Below are positions 46,027-59,250 of a stretch of DNA of 64,000 nucleotides, one piece after another. Below the pieces are notes generated by a model. It was not told where the DNA came from, made no database searches, and was given only the letters and a program-made list of their open reading frames with translations. Within the stretch, counting starts at the first letter, position 1; each line of letters starts with the position of its first letter. Both the position numbers and the translations under genes were made by a program. This stretch comes from Artemia franciscana (lineage: Eukaryota; Arthropoda; Branchiopoda; Anostraca; Artemiidae), in the NCBI RefSeq assembly GCF_032884065.1, contig NC_088872.1, forward strand, positions 8,617,493 through 8,681,492. The letters run 5' to 3'.

Positions 46027-46993
46027 TTGATTTAGCTGTCCTTATGACACCGATTATCTACTAAGCTTCAAACTCTTGATTTTCTTTTTTAAGGTTTTTA
46101 AATGTTGTAATCCCCTGTGAAAATATATACAAATATTTTTTGCAATTACTCGTTTTTGCCCTTTAAGCAATTTAATGAAAACTTATCCATCCATAAAAAT
46201 TTTCAATTTTTCCTCATAAGTGAAAGAACGTCATTGCAATACTGGTGTTTTTAAAAACGACGTCATTCATATATATGTTTTTTTTCCAAAATCAAGGCTC
46301 TTAACGAATTTTCTCAAACTCCTGACATATCTGGATTGTAGTTTAGGCCAGAATACTAATTTTACCCAAAAAATATGGAACCGTTTTCGAGAAAAAATAA
46401 GTACATAAGTGCGTAAATTATTTCTCACTTATAAAGATACTATATGTATTTGCATGCAAATAGCATGTATAATTTATAACACTTAAAGTTGCTTATATTT
46501 TTCAGAGTACATTCGTCTTTTGCGAAACCGTATCTGTCTGAGTTAAAGTGTGTATGAGACCTTTGATGAGTTGGAATAAGCGTCTATAAGAAAAGAAGAC
46601 ATAACTAATAGGCTAGTTTGAGCCAATACTTCATATAAAAGACAATTTTAGGTCTACTGTTACAAATGAAAATTATCTAAAATAAAGCAAAGTATTCTTA
46701 TTTTCTGATGCAAGGTAAGTACCTGATAATGGACCATCTATGAAATGGTCACGCTCATATAGGCTAAGCTAAACAAACAACTTTCAAAATATTTGAAGAG
46801 TTGATTTAGTTTTGGAAAATTTTTCTTTTAGGGACTTCTTGGTATCATAAAAAGTAGTTGAAAAAAGCAAATGAAACCACAAGATTGAATTCAGGGGCTA
46901 AAATATACCTAGGAAGGTGTTGTTATGCTACAATCTCTACCCTTTTCTTATTGCTAAGGGTTAGAAGGTTGTATATGTGATAGGCCTATGTCT
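46027..46993. other. No feature recognised
   Basis: Would contain the RPN2 5' UTR or promoter if that copy is a gene. No poly(A) tract or target-site duplication proving retroposition was seen. Confidence 0.35.
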
Positions 46994-47592
46994 GGTAAAA
47001 TTCTAGTTAATTGACTTCTTGCTATCTCAGAAAGGGTTTAGGTTAGGAGAATGAAACTTTCAGGGATGACTCTACAGACTAAAGTATGTACCAGGAAGGT
47101 ATTTTGAAGCAACTACCTCCACTCCTAGAGCCCTGACCTTTGACAACCTTTAAAAATATGGGTGTTATAAAAATGAAACCTTGCAAAATAGATCTTCTGC
47201 TTAATTGAAGTACAACAAAATTGTTTTCAGCTTCATAACTTTGCTCAAATCCATTTAATAAGGTCTTAAAGATATGCAAATACATTTCCTAAATTGTGAA
47301 AAAAAACATTAATATGGCTCAAATACCAGGAATTGCATTTTCAGAACTAAAGGCAGAGAAAAAACAACTAGTAACTGAAAATTGAGGTAAAATGTTGTTT
47401 TGTCAAAATTTCAATAGGTATAGACATGTCATGCAGGCAAATTTCAGGACCCTCTAGAGGAAGGAGGAGTAGAGGTGGGTACTTTAAAACACCTTCCTGG
47501 GACATACTTTAGCCTGTGGACCCATCCCTAAAAGTTTCATTTTCCTAACCTAAACCCTTTCCAAGATGGCAAGAAGTCAATTAACTAGAATT
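46994..47592. repeat. Fold-back element, ~145-bp arms
   Basis: GTAAAATTCTAGTTAATTGA, CTTCTTGC-ATCT, GGGTTTAGGTTAGG, GTACCAGGAAGGT and CCTCCACTCCT at 46994-47135 are inverted at 47440-47592. The interior has no coding sequence; a DNA-transposon-like MITE is most likely. Confidence 0.8.
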
Positions 47593-47639
47593 TTACCCTA
47601 GTTTCATAAAACCATCATAGAAGGAGCACTTTTTTGTTA

Positions 47640-48320
47640 ATTTCTCATCAACTGTTTATTATAGAACATTGAAACATATGCCATTAGATACATCTCAATG
47701 AGAGGAAAACAAGTGTGTATTATTACATATAGCAAGATTCTGATGATCATGTATTGTTTTCTTGTCATTATAGCAAGATTCTGATGATCATATATTGTTT
47801 TCTTTTCATTATTAGAGAAGCACATTCATTTCTGGTTGACCCCCCTCCTCCATGAGGCAAACTAAAAATGTATAAAGTGGGCTTGTTTACAGGTAACATG
47901 ACCTAAAGAGCAAAGCATAATAGTCCATGAGCCCTGCAGGCAGTGGGGTAAGATCTTTATTCTATATTTATTCAACAAAGAGTGATAAAAAAAACAAAAA
48001 AAAACAAACAGAGTTTATTAAATGGATATAGAATACAGACCTTGCCCTGCTGTCTGCAGGGCTCATGGACTAATACACTTTGCTCTATAGGTAATGTATG
48101 TCAGGTTGGCCAAGTAGAAGTGGGTTCAAGAGTAGGCCAGGCGACATGGATAGGTAGTGTTACCTGTGAGCAAGCCCTTTCCATGCATTTTTAGTCTTGT
48201 TGAAGAGGGATTTTAGAAAGCAAAAAATGGATGTTCTTCTTTAATAATGACAAAGAAACATTATGTGATCATCAGAATCTTGCCATATGCAGTAATATGC
48301 ACTTTAGAGTACTTGGAACA
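47640..48320. repeat. Large imperfect palindrome
   Basis: AACATGACCTAAAGAGCAAA, GTCCATGAGCCCTGCAG and TTCTATAT (47895-47970) are inverted at 48025-48105. The outer block with GCAAGATTCTGATGATCAT (47715-47815, itself doubled in tandem at ~52 bp) is inverted at 48240-48300. Probably another fold-back element with an A-rich centre. Confidence 0.75.
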
Positions 48321-48534
48321 AATGTAAACATGTACCCTATTTTTTTATATAACTTGAATCAAATCATTAAACCTTGTTTTTGCTGTTTAAATTATCAAGA
48401 GACACTAAATATGTTTTAAAAAAGATTTATTTTCATTTACAAGAGGATTCTGTTACTATTAGACTACTAGTTTCTTCCAAAACAACTTGAAAAAAATCAG
48501 TTAAATGCAATGAATCACATAAATTATCTGTGGC

Positions 48535-50600
48535 CCTGAGCTAGTTAATTGACAGAATTTCAATATCTTGGAGCTTCAGAGCTCCTCTATGAGTCAACTC
48601 TAGAGGCTGGAGAAATTTTATTCTGTCAGACTTTTTAACATGACCTTGTCCTCCTGTGCCTGGTATGCAAAGTAAGGCAAGTTGGTCTTTCTTACAAATT
48701 TGACTTTGACTTTTCCATACTCTCCTAATGTAAAGCTTCTGGCTTTTGTTCTTCCAAACATCAAAGGGTTCCTTGAAGCTCACTATAACCCAGGATCCAA
48801 CAGTCGATTTGGCATGTCTTTCTGGTACTTCTGTGCCTGAGTCAGAAGAACTTGAGCCTTGCAAGTTGTAATCCTCAAGTTCAGCACTGGTTCACTTTTT
48901 TTCTGATTTGTGCCAAACTTTTCTGGTTGACTTTCTGACCACACACACCAGTTTTCTTTTTTTCTAGGATAAGCCATATTGGTAAATATTTTGCAGTTCA
49001 TATAATTGACTTACCAATAAAGTGAAAATACCACTCAATGCCTTTTTTATCTTTGTATGAGTTCTTGGTTGTTTTTGACAAAATAATACTACATTTCCTC
49101 AGCTCTGTTTTCAACAAAATAATACTACATCTTCTCAGTGCCAAAATTATTTATAGTTGGGTTAGTTAGGTTAGATTTGGTAAAAAAAAGTGCTTAAATT
49201 TGCAATAGAAGCAATTATTATATTTGTAAAGAACATAAAAAAGGCATTGAGAGGTATGTTCACTTTATTGGTAAGTCAATTATATGAACTGTGAAATATT
49301 TACTGTCCTTTTCTTCTCTCCAGCAGAACATGACTGTGTGTTAAGTAGAAGCTCAACTGGTTTTTCTACCAGCATTAAGCACTCATAATCTGACTCTTCA
49401 GATGGCTGTTCCCTGACTGTGCCAGTATCCTCTGACACTCTAGCCAACAAGACTTTTAGCCTTTTTGTGTGCCATGGCATACTGTATTATTGTTTCTGTC
49501 TGCCAAACCAAGATTGCCTCTGGACCAAACTGAATTTCTCTAAGATAAGAAACTAAACTGTCTTGAAGTTCACCACCGTTTTCATCAGGTGGTAGATGAG
49601 TAAGCACTATTTTTGGCCTTAATAGATATGTTCCACACTTTTCAAACCAGCTCTAAGGAGAGGTTTTCTGGAGCATTTACTTCAATCAACATGAGAAGAG
49701 TGTTTAGAAGCTTTGGAAACTGATTTTTTCAATGGCACTTAGATTTCTCCCTGGTCCCATCTTCTACATGTCTAGAATTTCTCTCCACTTTTGTTTAGAA
49801 GGAGAAAAAATGCAACATCAAGAGGCTATAGAAGATGAGTTGTGTTTGGTACCAGGAACTTGAAAAGAATGTCTTTTTCATCACATAGTCTTAGTATTTC
49901 TGGGGACAGGTGGGATGAGAGGTTGTACCAATCCGTACTATTTTCTCAGATAGCCAATGACAGTTGGGCAAACTAATCTTATTGAAGAATCTTCAAAAGT
50001 GACTCCATCAACCAGACTGTGTTCTATTGTACCATGCATCAGTTGGGCAGCCAATGATCTAGGCATCATACAAATGGATTACCCTGTAGCCCACATAGGG
50101 AGGAACCACTATACCACTTGCTATAACTGTCATCATTAGCAAAACACTTGCTTTTGAGGAGTTAATCACCTTTTCTGGATACTTCATGCTGCAATTCACA
50201 AACACATTTTTCTTCCCCAACTTGTCAGTAAGATTCATTTTATCATAGTACATGATATTTTGCTGAGGAATTCCTTCTATGTCTTTTGCATGTTCCTCAA
50301 AACTCACTAACTGAAGCTTCATTCACTTTTGCTAAAGCTTTTTTTTATGTTTGAAGTCATTCTTTCTGACAGTCTGCCTCTGTTTCTTTCTAAAATGTTC
50401 TTTACCTACTGCATGTCTTTTTGAGGAGGAATTCCTTCTATGTCTTGCATGTTCCTCAAAAACTCCCTAACTGAAGCTTGATTCACTTTTGCTCAAGCTT
50501 TTTTTTGCATGAGGTCTCTCTGACAGCCTGCCACTGTGTCTCTCTAAAAATTTCTTCATCCACTGTATGTCAGGAAAATTGTCATTGAATCTGCCAGATT
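48535..50600 (-). pseudogene. pogo/Tigger-like transposase pseudogene
   Basis: The minus strand from 50600 downward gives FLERHSGRLSERPHAKKSLS (CENP-B-type HTH), then GIPQQNIMYYDKMNLTDKLG (normally NYDETNL.D; the ET is lost), KYPEKVINSSKASVLLMM, IGTTSHPTCPQ (from IGDNLSSH) and YSLLMLHFFSF (from QPLDVAFF). A C-terminal tail follows with VGSWVIVSFKEPFDVWKN. A ~130-bp part near 50300-50560 is duplicated in tandem, and a MITE interrupts the tail. Stops and frameshifts show it is inactive. Confidence 0.8.
48984..49302. mobile_element. MITE inserted in the transposase pseudogene
   Basis: Terminal inverted repeats of ~60 bp: CAGTTCATATAATTGAC, TTACCAATAAAGTG and ACTCAATGCCTTTTTTA at 48994-49050 are inverted at 49240-49291. 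The interior includes a doubled ACAAAATAATACTACAT phrase. No coding capacity. Confidence 0.75.
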
Positions 50601-51690
50601 ATCGCCCTGTTAATCTAGGTGTTACTTCACAAAACACCTCAAGTCAAAAGCTATCATGGGATAGCCCATATGTCCAAAAGTCACCAAGCTTTTCATGTGT
50701 TCCTCTTGAAACTTGTTGATCTTGGGGCTCTTCCCATCTTTAAGATTTTATATCCTTTTTTCTTGCACTATGATGTCTATAGACGACACTTTTTGGGATT
50801 TGTCACCAGCTTCTATAAAAGAAACTGTGGTGTCAATGGTAGCTAGAGCATGTTCTAGGGCATCATTGTCCATCTGCATTCTTCTTATGCTCATGTCTCT
50901 TGATTGAGGACTTTACAACCTTAAAAGGACAGATTTTTAGTAAAAGAAAAACAAAAATTGTCTGAGTTGCTTAATTCCATTTTTTAAACAAGTTTGCCCT
51001 GTATGATCCCTGACATAGGATATTGCATCTTCCCCATGACTGTGGCTTTGCTACAATTCACAGTCTAGATCTACATAGCCTAAGCTGGGCTATTTTAGTT
51101 AACTATCAAATCTACATTTGTGTTTGTCAAAAAAAGGGTTGGAACACAAAATAGTAAAACATTCCTTTTAGTGGATAGTGAGATTTGGTCCACTTACATG
51201 GATAGCTTTCTGTTAAAATAGTCCAGTGTACACCAAATCCTATTGGGCAAATTTATCTCTCTTGAGATTTCTTCCCAAGCCTTCTGAATTAAATAGGATG
51301 TTGGTTGCTTAATTTTTGACGAAATTTAAGAGCTGAAATCTGTCTTTCAATTGCCTCCGTGTTCTTTTCTTCCACTATCCACAAGTGTTTTAACTGCTTG
51401 CATTGGATTTTTTCATTACATGCCTCTTGCAGAAAACCACAAGTATGAGTTGCAAGAACATTTGTAAAAGTTTCTACTAAATTTTAAGAAATGGTATTAC
51501 AAATTTTTAGAATCTTATGAATCAGGAGTCTTAAATACTTTTCTTGTGCATCATTTGAGCAGAATAGCTATAATGTAAGGTTTCACTTTTACAAATATAT
51601 GTCATTATGACATCCCTTTTTGAACATGTACACAAGTGTTGGGGAGCTTCAGCTTATTCAATCAAGATGGATAGTCAAGATTCTTGCATC
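50601..51690. other. No confident feature
   Basis: Upstream of the transposase remnant. Short open frames at 50619-50907 (+) have no recognisable motif. It may be further transposon sequence. Confidence 0.35.
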
Positions 51691-52400
51691 CCTCAACACC
51701 TGTCTTTAGACATATTCTATTTCTTGCTGATCACCCTTGTTCAGGAGTGTTTCAACACACATCCCAAGTTCTAGCAATGGCTGCACAAGACCCTTGTACA
51801 GTTCAGTCATAACTTTAGATGTTCTGCTGTGTACAGTGCACTTGATTATGCCAAGGGTCTGGGATGTTTTGGCAATTGGTGTTTGTGCATGTTTGTTAAA
51901 TTTGAGTTCATCATCACCAACAATTTCCAAATCTCTCCTGTCTGCCAAAGAGTCAATCAATTGTCTTGAACCATCCCCTTCTATCATATAGTACTGCCAC
52001 CTTACATTCTTTCTCCCTAAGTACATTGACTTGCACTTCTGAATGTTAAATTCAAGTTTCTACTCTTGGGTCCATAGTGAAATCAAATTCATGTCTTCTT
52101 GTATGTAAGCTTGTGTAACTGATGACTGTAGAGCCAATAATATTTGAAATATCAACATAAAGGCTCATCTTATTTCTTACATTTCTTCAAGCATCATTAG
52201 TGAAAACATTGAACAATGTTGGACCTGGGATTGTCCCCCGAGGCACACCACTTCAACTTCTGAGAAGAATTTGTGCCCATTGTCTTCAAATACCTTAACT
52301 TTGCTTTCCACTTGAAAGGAACTGCATCACCCATTCTACAACGTTCAGGTGGATACCAATAGCTATTTGTTTTATCTTCAGCAATGACAGACATAATCTC
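51660..52400 (-). pseudogene. LINE reverse transcriptase, 3' half
   Basis: The minus strand gives SGVPRGTIPGPTLFNVFTND (RT motif SGVPQGS.LGP.LF..F.ND), LYVDISNIIG (from LYADDSKI; the catalytic DD is lost), MYLGRKNVRWQYYM, DDELKFNKHAQTPIAKTSQT, LGIIKCTVHSRTSKVMTELY and KGLVQPLLELGMCVETL. Stops and frameshifts lie between blocks. It is a CR1/jockey-type element, different from the one at 42.5-44 kb. Confidence 0.8.
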
Positions 52401-52819
52401 TGGCAATAAAAAGAAAAAGAAAATAAAAACCTAACAAGCATTTCTAATTTTTTACACTATACTGCAGTTAATACCATAGGAAACATAGACTGATATATTT
52501 TTTAGTAAATGAAGTAGAAAAGAGAATCTGTGAAAAATGAGATAATTCATTTGCAAGGAACAAAGGCCAGTGGTTTGAATTGGGAGGGGGGCATCAGCCC
52601 TCCTAGGTTTCATGGATAACACCTTTTTTGGTGTTTTCATTTAAAAATGTGCATTAAAAAATTGGTTCCCTCAGATTTTGAGATATATACCCCCCCCCAA
52701 AAAATAATCTGGAATTGGCAATGCTGCCAAAAACCAAATCAGTGATGATTTTCCAATTTACCATCTGGTATTCCTTGTATTCTCATCATTTTATTTCTTT
52801 TTAGGTATCAACCTTCAGT

Positions 52820-54344
52820 ATGCAATTTTCAAATGGAAATGAACAGAAAAAGGATCAGGCTGCTGACCAAAATGCTTCTTCCCCACAGAAGAAGTTTAAC
52901 CCAGTATCCCCCCAAGGAAATGTTCAGTCATTTTCATATTCACCACTAACCCAAGTTGGAATGTTTAGACCACCTAATGTGCAACTTCTCCAGAATAGTC
53001 CAGCACAAAGATTACCCAGTACTCCTAGTAGCATTAATCAACAAGTCCCCCTACGAAGTCCTTTGCCTTCTCTACCAACTTATAATGGATTACCTACAAG
53101 ACAACAAGGACTACCAATTCAAGGAATGCTTCAGCCTACACTGACACCTCCTGTACCAATCTATAATGGCTTACCTTCCAGATCACCAGGAATTCCAACT
53201 CAAAGATTGACTCAACCTTTATCATCATCTGTTGCTACTCCCCTTGTAAATCCTCCATCAATTAAGCAAGCACAACCTTCTTTTGCTGGAAGACCCTTTC
53301 CTATACCTCCAAGGTTCCCAAACAATAATTTAGTCCAAAACGCTCCTTCTGCCCCTCCTTCAAGGCAACCTGGTGCTCTATCTAATCAACCAAGCCTGTC
53401 ACAGAGGCAATTTCCAGTACCACAACAACCACCATCTATTTCAAAACCTCCTGTGATGAATGGAGTCATAGATATGCAACCTGGTGTGAATGGTTTTCAA
53501 GGTCCAATGCAAGCTAATATGATGAGACCCATCCAGCCTTCTGGTCAGCAGCATCCCCAAAATTATGCTTCAATGCAACAGACTTACCAAAATTCTTTGA
53601 ATGCCCAGTTTAATCAGATGAGTGTTACTCAAAGTGGTTTTAATAGAATTTGGGGGACAGAAGCTATAGACTTACTTACTACTCGTGATGTGTTGCCACC
53701 AGAGGGAGTTACTCTACCAGCTATTAATTTGCAAAAAGAGCATTTGAATCAACTAAACTGTAGTAGTGACATAATGAGATGTACACTAAGGAAAATTCCA
53801 GAGACACAGTCTATATTGGAAAAGGCTAGACTCCCTTTAGGCATTTTAATACATCCATTTAAAGACTTGCAACAACTGCCAGTTGTGACCACAACAAACA
53901 TTACCAGGTGTAAATACTGTAGAACTTATATAAATCCTTTTGTTTATTTCATTGATCAGAGACGCTGGAAATGCAATATTTGTTTTAAGGCCAATGAATT
54001 CCCTGAGGATTTTTTATATGACCCTGGAACAAAGCAGTACTTGAGTGACCCATCTAGAAGACCAGAAGCACAAAATTCCACTATTGAGTATATTGCTCCT
54101 TGTGATTATATGACCAGAGCTCCACCTCCTGCAACATATGTTTTTGTGTTGGAGACTTCAAGGGCATCTATATGCTCTGGTTATTTGAAAGTGTTTTCAA
54201 AGATTTTATTGGAAGAATTTGACAGGATACCAGGTGATGCCCGAGCTCAATTTGCATTTCTTACATTTAGCTCATCAATTGACTTTGTTGTCTTGGATGA
54301 GGGAGCAACAAAACCAAAATTGATCCCCTTGTCTGATATTGATG
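52820..54344 (+). CDS. SEC24: SEC24A/B-type COPII coat protein, N-terminal exon
   Basis: A 1,525-nt coding exon lies between acceptor CTTTTTAG (52804) and donor GATG|GTAAGT (54345). The first ATG in frame (52820) begins a Pro/Gln/Ser-rich N-terminus of ~330 residues, as in metazoan Sec24. A zinc finger follows with Cys 364, 367, 385 and 388 (CKYCRTYINPFVYFIDQRRW), then the trunk domain from about residue 434 (PPPATYVFVLETSRASICSG). CRTYINPF and DQRRWKCN are the A/B-class signatures, not C/D. Sec24 binds Sec23 and selects cargo for ER-to-Golgi vesicles. The short exon part before ATG is 5' UTR. The 25 residues read past the donor are intron. Confidence 0.95.
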
Positions 54345-54804
54345 GTAAGTCAAGTTTTTTTTTGTGAAATTTCTTTTGACTATAAGAGCAAAAAAAAAAA
54401 AAAAAAGAAAAAAAAGGAGGATATTGGATGATATCACATTGGGAAAATAGGGTCTGAAATCTCAAAATTGTATTTTTTGGCCTCAGTTTTAATTTTTATC
54501 AGGAGGTAACTTGGACTGATATTTGGCTAATTTCTACCCAATTTCCAAAAGTACTGATCAAAAGGTCAGTTTTCCCAAAGTTAAGGTCTAAAAATTCATT
54601 ATTTTCTGTGTTCAGACATCTTCTCCTTAGGAAGACTTCTATGCCCCCCCCCTATAAATACCCACCAATGCTTGTCATAATAATGGATAAACACAAGGGG
54701 GAGGATAGAGGAGACTCTCCTAAAGAAATTGAAACATTGTGGTCTTAGAGAGTATTTATTTCTGTTGATTGCCCCCCCCCCCTTATTTATACCCCTCTTA
54801 TGTT

Positions 54805-55325
54805 CCAAGACCATACTGGCTATGCATGATGTATGAAAACAAGAAAGGAAATAATAAATGAAACGAGAAAAATCAAATAGGTGAAAAACGAGGATTTTGT
54901 CAGCCAGTAGCAAAATATGAAGATGAAAATCAAGCTAATATTTCGACAAGGACCTCCGCCAAGTCGTCCTTAGTGCTAATTGACAGCCTGTCTGCATATC
55001 TAATGAAAACCAAAATTGTAGACAGGCAAAATTTGTTGCAAGGCAAAGGATACTTATTCAATCTAATTGGTACCTTCTCTTTCATTGATCTCAAGTTGGT
55101 TTTTGTTTTTTGATTCAGTGTCTTTTCTCCTCTTGTAGAGTTCACTTAAGAAGGTTATATTTTTTTTTTTTGAGCACTAAGGACGACTTGGCGGAAGTCC
55201 TTGTCGAAATATTTGCTTGATTTTCATCTTATATTTTGCTACTGGCTGACAAAATCCTCGTTTTTCACCTATTTGATTTTTCTCTTTTCATTTATTATTT
55301 CCTTTTTTGTTTTCATACATTATAC
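54805..55325 (+). mobile_element. Penelope-like element remnant without ORF
   Basis: Same plan as 41826-42562: inverted arm (54815-54970, GAGGATTTTGTCAGCCAGTA) and a direct terminal repeat to 55320. The protein-coding part is missing. The pseudo-LTR hairpin reads CTAAGGAC in both arms instead of CTGAGGAC. Confidence 0.75.
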
Positions 55326-56304
55326 TCCTATTGTTAGGACCTGTGTTTGTCTGTGATTACATCCAAAGATGCACACATGCCCAACCCCTTGCAGGAGATT
55401 GTGATTTTTTTGTGGGATAGGGGGGATTACACATGAATAAAAATGTACACTTAGACCAAAAATTTCTCTGGAAGGTGAATCCTTCTGATGCCTCTCATTA
55501 AGAAGTGTTTCCCATATCCTCTTGTTAATGGTATGACTATAACTATGTCCACACATAAAGTAGTAGTGGAGAAGCATACCCCAAAAATTTATTCAAAGGA
55601 CCCCCTCCTTAAAAAAGACAAATTTGGGCCTCAAAATAGTTGTTTCTTTCAATGCATAAAATTACATATCAATTTGCTATTGGCAACAAACACATATTGC
55701 AAGGTAATATATATTTGTCTTGCTTTCTTTATTATTAAAGCTTACACAATTTGTACTGAGATCTAACTCTGACACATAATTATTTTTGGTTAGGTTTCAT
55801 ATTTTGAGTGTCAAGAGGAGAGAATACTGAGTCGCAAAAATATTGAGAAATGGGTAAGTCTTGTTTAAAATCAGATAGAAAACGTCCTATAAATCTTCTC
55901 GGTCTTGTTGAGGCCAATTCTTGAGCCCCCAACCTTCTCTGCATTAATGCTTTACTTATCTAATGAGGTGTTTTGTCAACAGTAAATTAAAGTCTTTTAG
56001 GGCCATGAGCCAGTAGTATTTCACTTTTAATGATATTTGTCATAAATAAAATGTTTTATGCAAAATACTGAGTACTAATAACCTTTGTCTGGTTTGTGTT
56101 TGTTTAATCAGGTATCTCACTGCTGACTGGACAACAATTTTCTATGCATTTTACTTTCTCTTCAAATAAGCTGCTTATTTTCCTTAAAAATCCCATTTAA
56201 CCTCTATAGTGAAGAAAAAGGGCGTTAGAAGTCTTTTTGCCATTAGTTTGATTGCACGACTTAGGAGACGAATGTCTGGAAATTATTTTGTTGGTTTAGC
56301 CTGT

Positions 56305-56695
56305 TCCCACTCTTTTCTGAAAACCTGCTTATGCAGGAATTTTGACTAAAGGTTTATTTTGGCTTCATGATAATGCGTCCTAAATGGGGTGCAGTGAACT
56401 GAAGAAACACTCCAAAGATTGGAGTTGGAGATCCTTCCAAATTATTTGTACAGCACTGACCTCCAATCATACTTTCGTTTGTTCAGACCTTATATTCAGA
56501 CCCACTCTTTTCTGAAAACCTGCTTATGCAGGAATTTTGACTAAAGGTTTATTTTGGCTTTATGATATTGCGTCCCCACATGTGGTGCAGTGAACTCAAG
56601 AAACACTCCAAAGATTGAAGTTGGAGATCCTTCCAAATTATTTGTACAGCACTGACCTCTAATCATACTTTCGTTTGTTCAGACCTTATAAAGAG
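56305..56695 (+). repeat. Tandem duplication, ~194 bp x 2
   Basis: CCCACTCTTTTCTGAAAACC starts copies at 56307 and 56501. Both run through TTATTTGTACAGCACTGACC and TTTGTTCAGACCTTAT with ~95% apparent identity, so the duplication is recent. Confidence 0.9.
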
Positions 56696-57639
56696 GATAC
56701 ACACGGTACATTTTTCATCCAGTGAAGAAGTTAAATATCTGGTTTTTCCTTTTTGTCTTTGCCTCTATTATTAGTTCCTATATATTGGGTGATACTGTTG
56801 ATCTAATCTGACCAACTCTTTGGTTACCCCACCATTATACAGCCAGAATACAGAAGGACTACAGAAAAAATTAACTGATTTTAAGCTAAAGTGGCAATAA
56901 AAATATTTCTTATTCTTTTTTTTATCTTATGCAAAGACAGCTTAGTCAATTTTACTTAAGTAGTGAAAAATAATTCTTTCAACATGTAATTAATAAAATA
57001 TATAGCAGTTCAATTTTATCCCAAGAGTATATCTTTTTGGAGATGATAACGCTTATCATGACTGTTTGTATTTAAGATTCAGTTGAGTGCCCTAAAATTG
57101 TTTCCCAGTGCAATTGAAATCTAACTAAGAAAATAAACGTATTTACGCATTTTAAATAAGCTTTTTTGCCTTGATTAAATGATTTGGGCTCTTTTCCTAC
57201 AGAAGTAGAAGAACAAAAACGAACTCTAAAGTAACTTCATTATTCTAGAGAACAAAAAAGAGCTTATTGATGTTTCAATGTTTTTCCAGAAAAAAATACT
57301 CATTTCCTTCTTAAATCCTAAACAAATACTGTGATAAAAGATTTTCCAAAAGAAAAGAGGAAACCATCAATGTAGAAATAGTAATTACCCAATGAGTTTT
57401 GTTTTTGAAACTTAACTCAAAATTTGGCATTGTAATAACAGGTCAATACAACAGTGAGTAGAAATTGAGGTTATTTTACTTATCTTTTTGGCATGCGCTT
57501 AAAAGATAATGTGATTGATTTGTGAAGATCCAACAAGAAAATAAACACATAGAATTGAAGCCCATTTTTTAACACGGAATTATAGGATAATAATCTCTAG
57601 TTTTCTCTTTGTCTTAACACCATAATAATTGAAGGTCAA

Positions 57640-57860
57640 AGCGTCCATGGTGTCAGAGCCGTTCCTAGAGTTTGAAGTCAACTGGGGAAAAATTGATTTT
57701 AGCACCCCTCTCTTGACCCAAATATAAGCAAATAAAACCGAATCAAAGTGAAAACTTGAGCAAAGTGGGCAATCCCCCTGCTGTGGCGCTGGAGCTAGCT
57801 GACCCGGTTGCCCCCCTCTTTCGAACGGTTCTGCATGGTGGTCATGGCCAGGTGTGCACA
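57640..57860 (+). repeat. Dispersed repeat, copy 2
   Basis: Matches 5598-5765 (GCCGTTCCTAG, GGGGAAAAATTGATTTTAGC, ACCGAATCAAAGTGAAAA). Confidence 0.6.
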
Positions 57861-58944
57861 TTCATAGGTTAAGACATGTAAATACAGTAGGTAAATCATT
57901 TGTGTGTGGTATTTTTTATACTTAATGCTGGTATTGTATTAAAAAGGTTTCAAGATATGAAGGAGGATCGGTTTGAAGGGGTTGGGTGTTAACACAGAAG
58001 TACAAATACTTAAAGAAAGCAAACTACTTATATTCTATAATTTTTATTTAAAAACAGTATATGGGTCTACACAAAATTATGATCAACGACATGAACATCG
58101 AATAGTTAACCGATGAAGTGCTTGCTATGAACTTCACTGCACAAATTATAATGTCTCAACTTGTTTCTAAAAATTTTTGTCAGTTCATTTGGTGCAGAAT
58201 TTAAAGAGATATTTCCCAACAAAGTTTTTCATATAAAAGTAAAGAGCAATTATTAAAACCTAAAACCAGGAGAAATAAAATCCTATAAGTCCAATTTAAA
58301 ACAAACAGCATTCAAAAATCAATAAGTGAAATCTAAAAAGAATACAAATTAAAAAGAATAACCAAGTCAAACGGCCATAAATTCGATAAGGTCGGGACCC
58401 CTTCGATTTATTAACCCATCTAAAGGCTATAGAAAATTGTGCTTTACTGAAAACGATTTGTATTTCAAACAGTATGTTTTTTTATTTGTTATACCTCTGT
58501 TTCCCCACCGGACTTCTTTTGTCTTGGTTACTGTGTACAAGGAATTGTGTGCGGGACCATTGGGACACAGAAAAGGGCTTAAAACTAGATATACTCTCTG
58601 TCAACCCCTCCCTCCCTATATATGTTTTCTGCGACCTTATTTTATGTTTTGATTGGATATTTTTTTGCTCCATTCCTGTTGTACAATTGTGTAAGAATTA
58701 GCCTCCCACCTTTCATTGTAATAGCCACCAAGTCTGTAATGGGGGGGGGGAGAGTAGCGCTTTTGTAAAGCAGGTTTAGGGTGGAGAGAAACATAAAAAC
58801 GTTACTATTCGCGTAAAACAGAGCTGAGAGTGGGAGTGTCGGGGACAAGTATAACTTTTTAGATGCCCCGAGTCGTTCATTGATTAGAAAATGTAGATGT
58901 ATGTCACATGTAGGGGCATACCTATTATTCTTACAAGAACAATT

Positions 58945-59250
58945 ATACTCAGCCGTCCCTGGCGTGGGAATTCTGTGTCCAAGGGGCACGGGTTCAATCC
59001 CAGCTGTGACCAGTTATTTAGTTTGGGATTGGGGTCAGTGGCTTGACTCTGTTTGCTCAGCCGGAGTCGACCCAGCTCTAAATGGGTACCTGGAGAAATC
59101 TGGGGAAGGTAAGCAGGAGGGATGTGCGAAAGCACAGGATGGTTGGGCCCCAACCCCCCATTGCACTTCCTGGCTGAAGGGCTATGAAGCGGAGATCAGC
59201 ACCGCCGGTTCGGACCTTAAGGGTCTAGTACCATCTTACTTACTTACTTT
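58945..59250 (+). repeat. tRNA-derived SINE, near full length
   Basis: tRNA-like head with A box (near CTGGCGTGGGA, 58959) and B box (GGTTCAATCCC, 58990). A conserved body follows (GGAGTCGACCCAGCTCTAAA, TGGGTACCTGG), then a tail shared with 8810-8945, ending in (TACT)n. The 129-residue frame over it is not a gene. Confidence 0.8.

Noticed and set aside
52739-52790. Antisense ATGATGA...CTGA pair just before the SEC24 exon
   Set aside because: Only ~51 nt, no guide match, no terminal stem, and on the strand opposite to SEC24.
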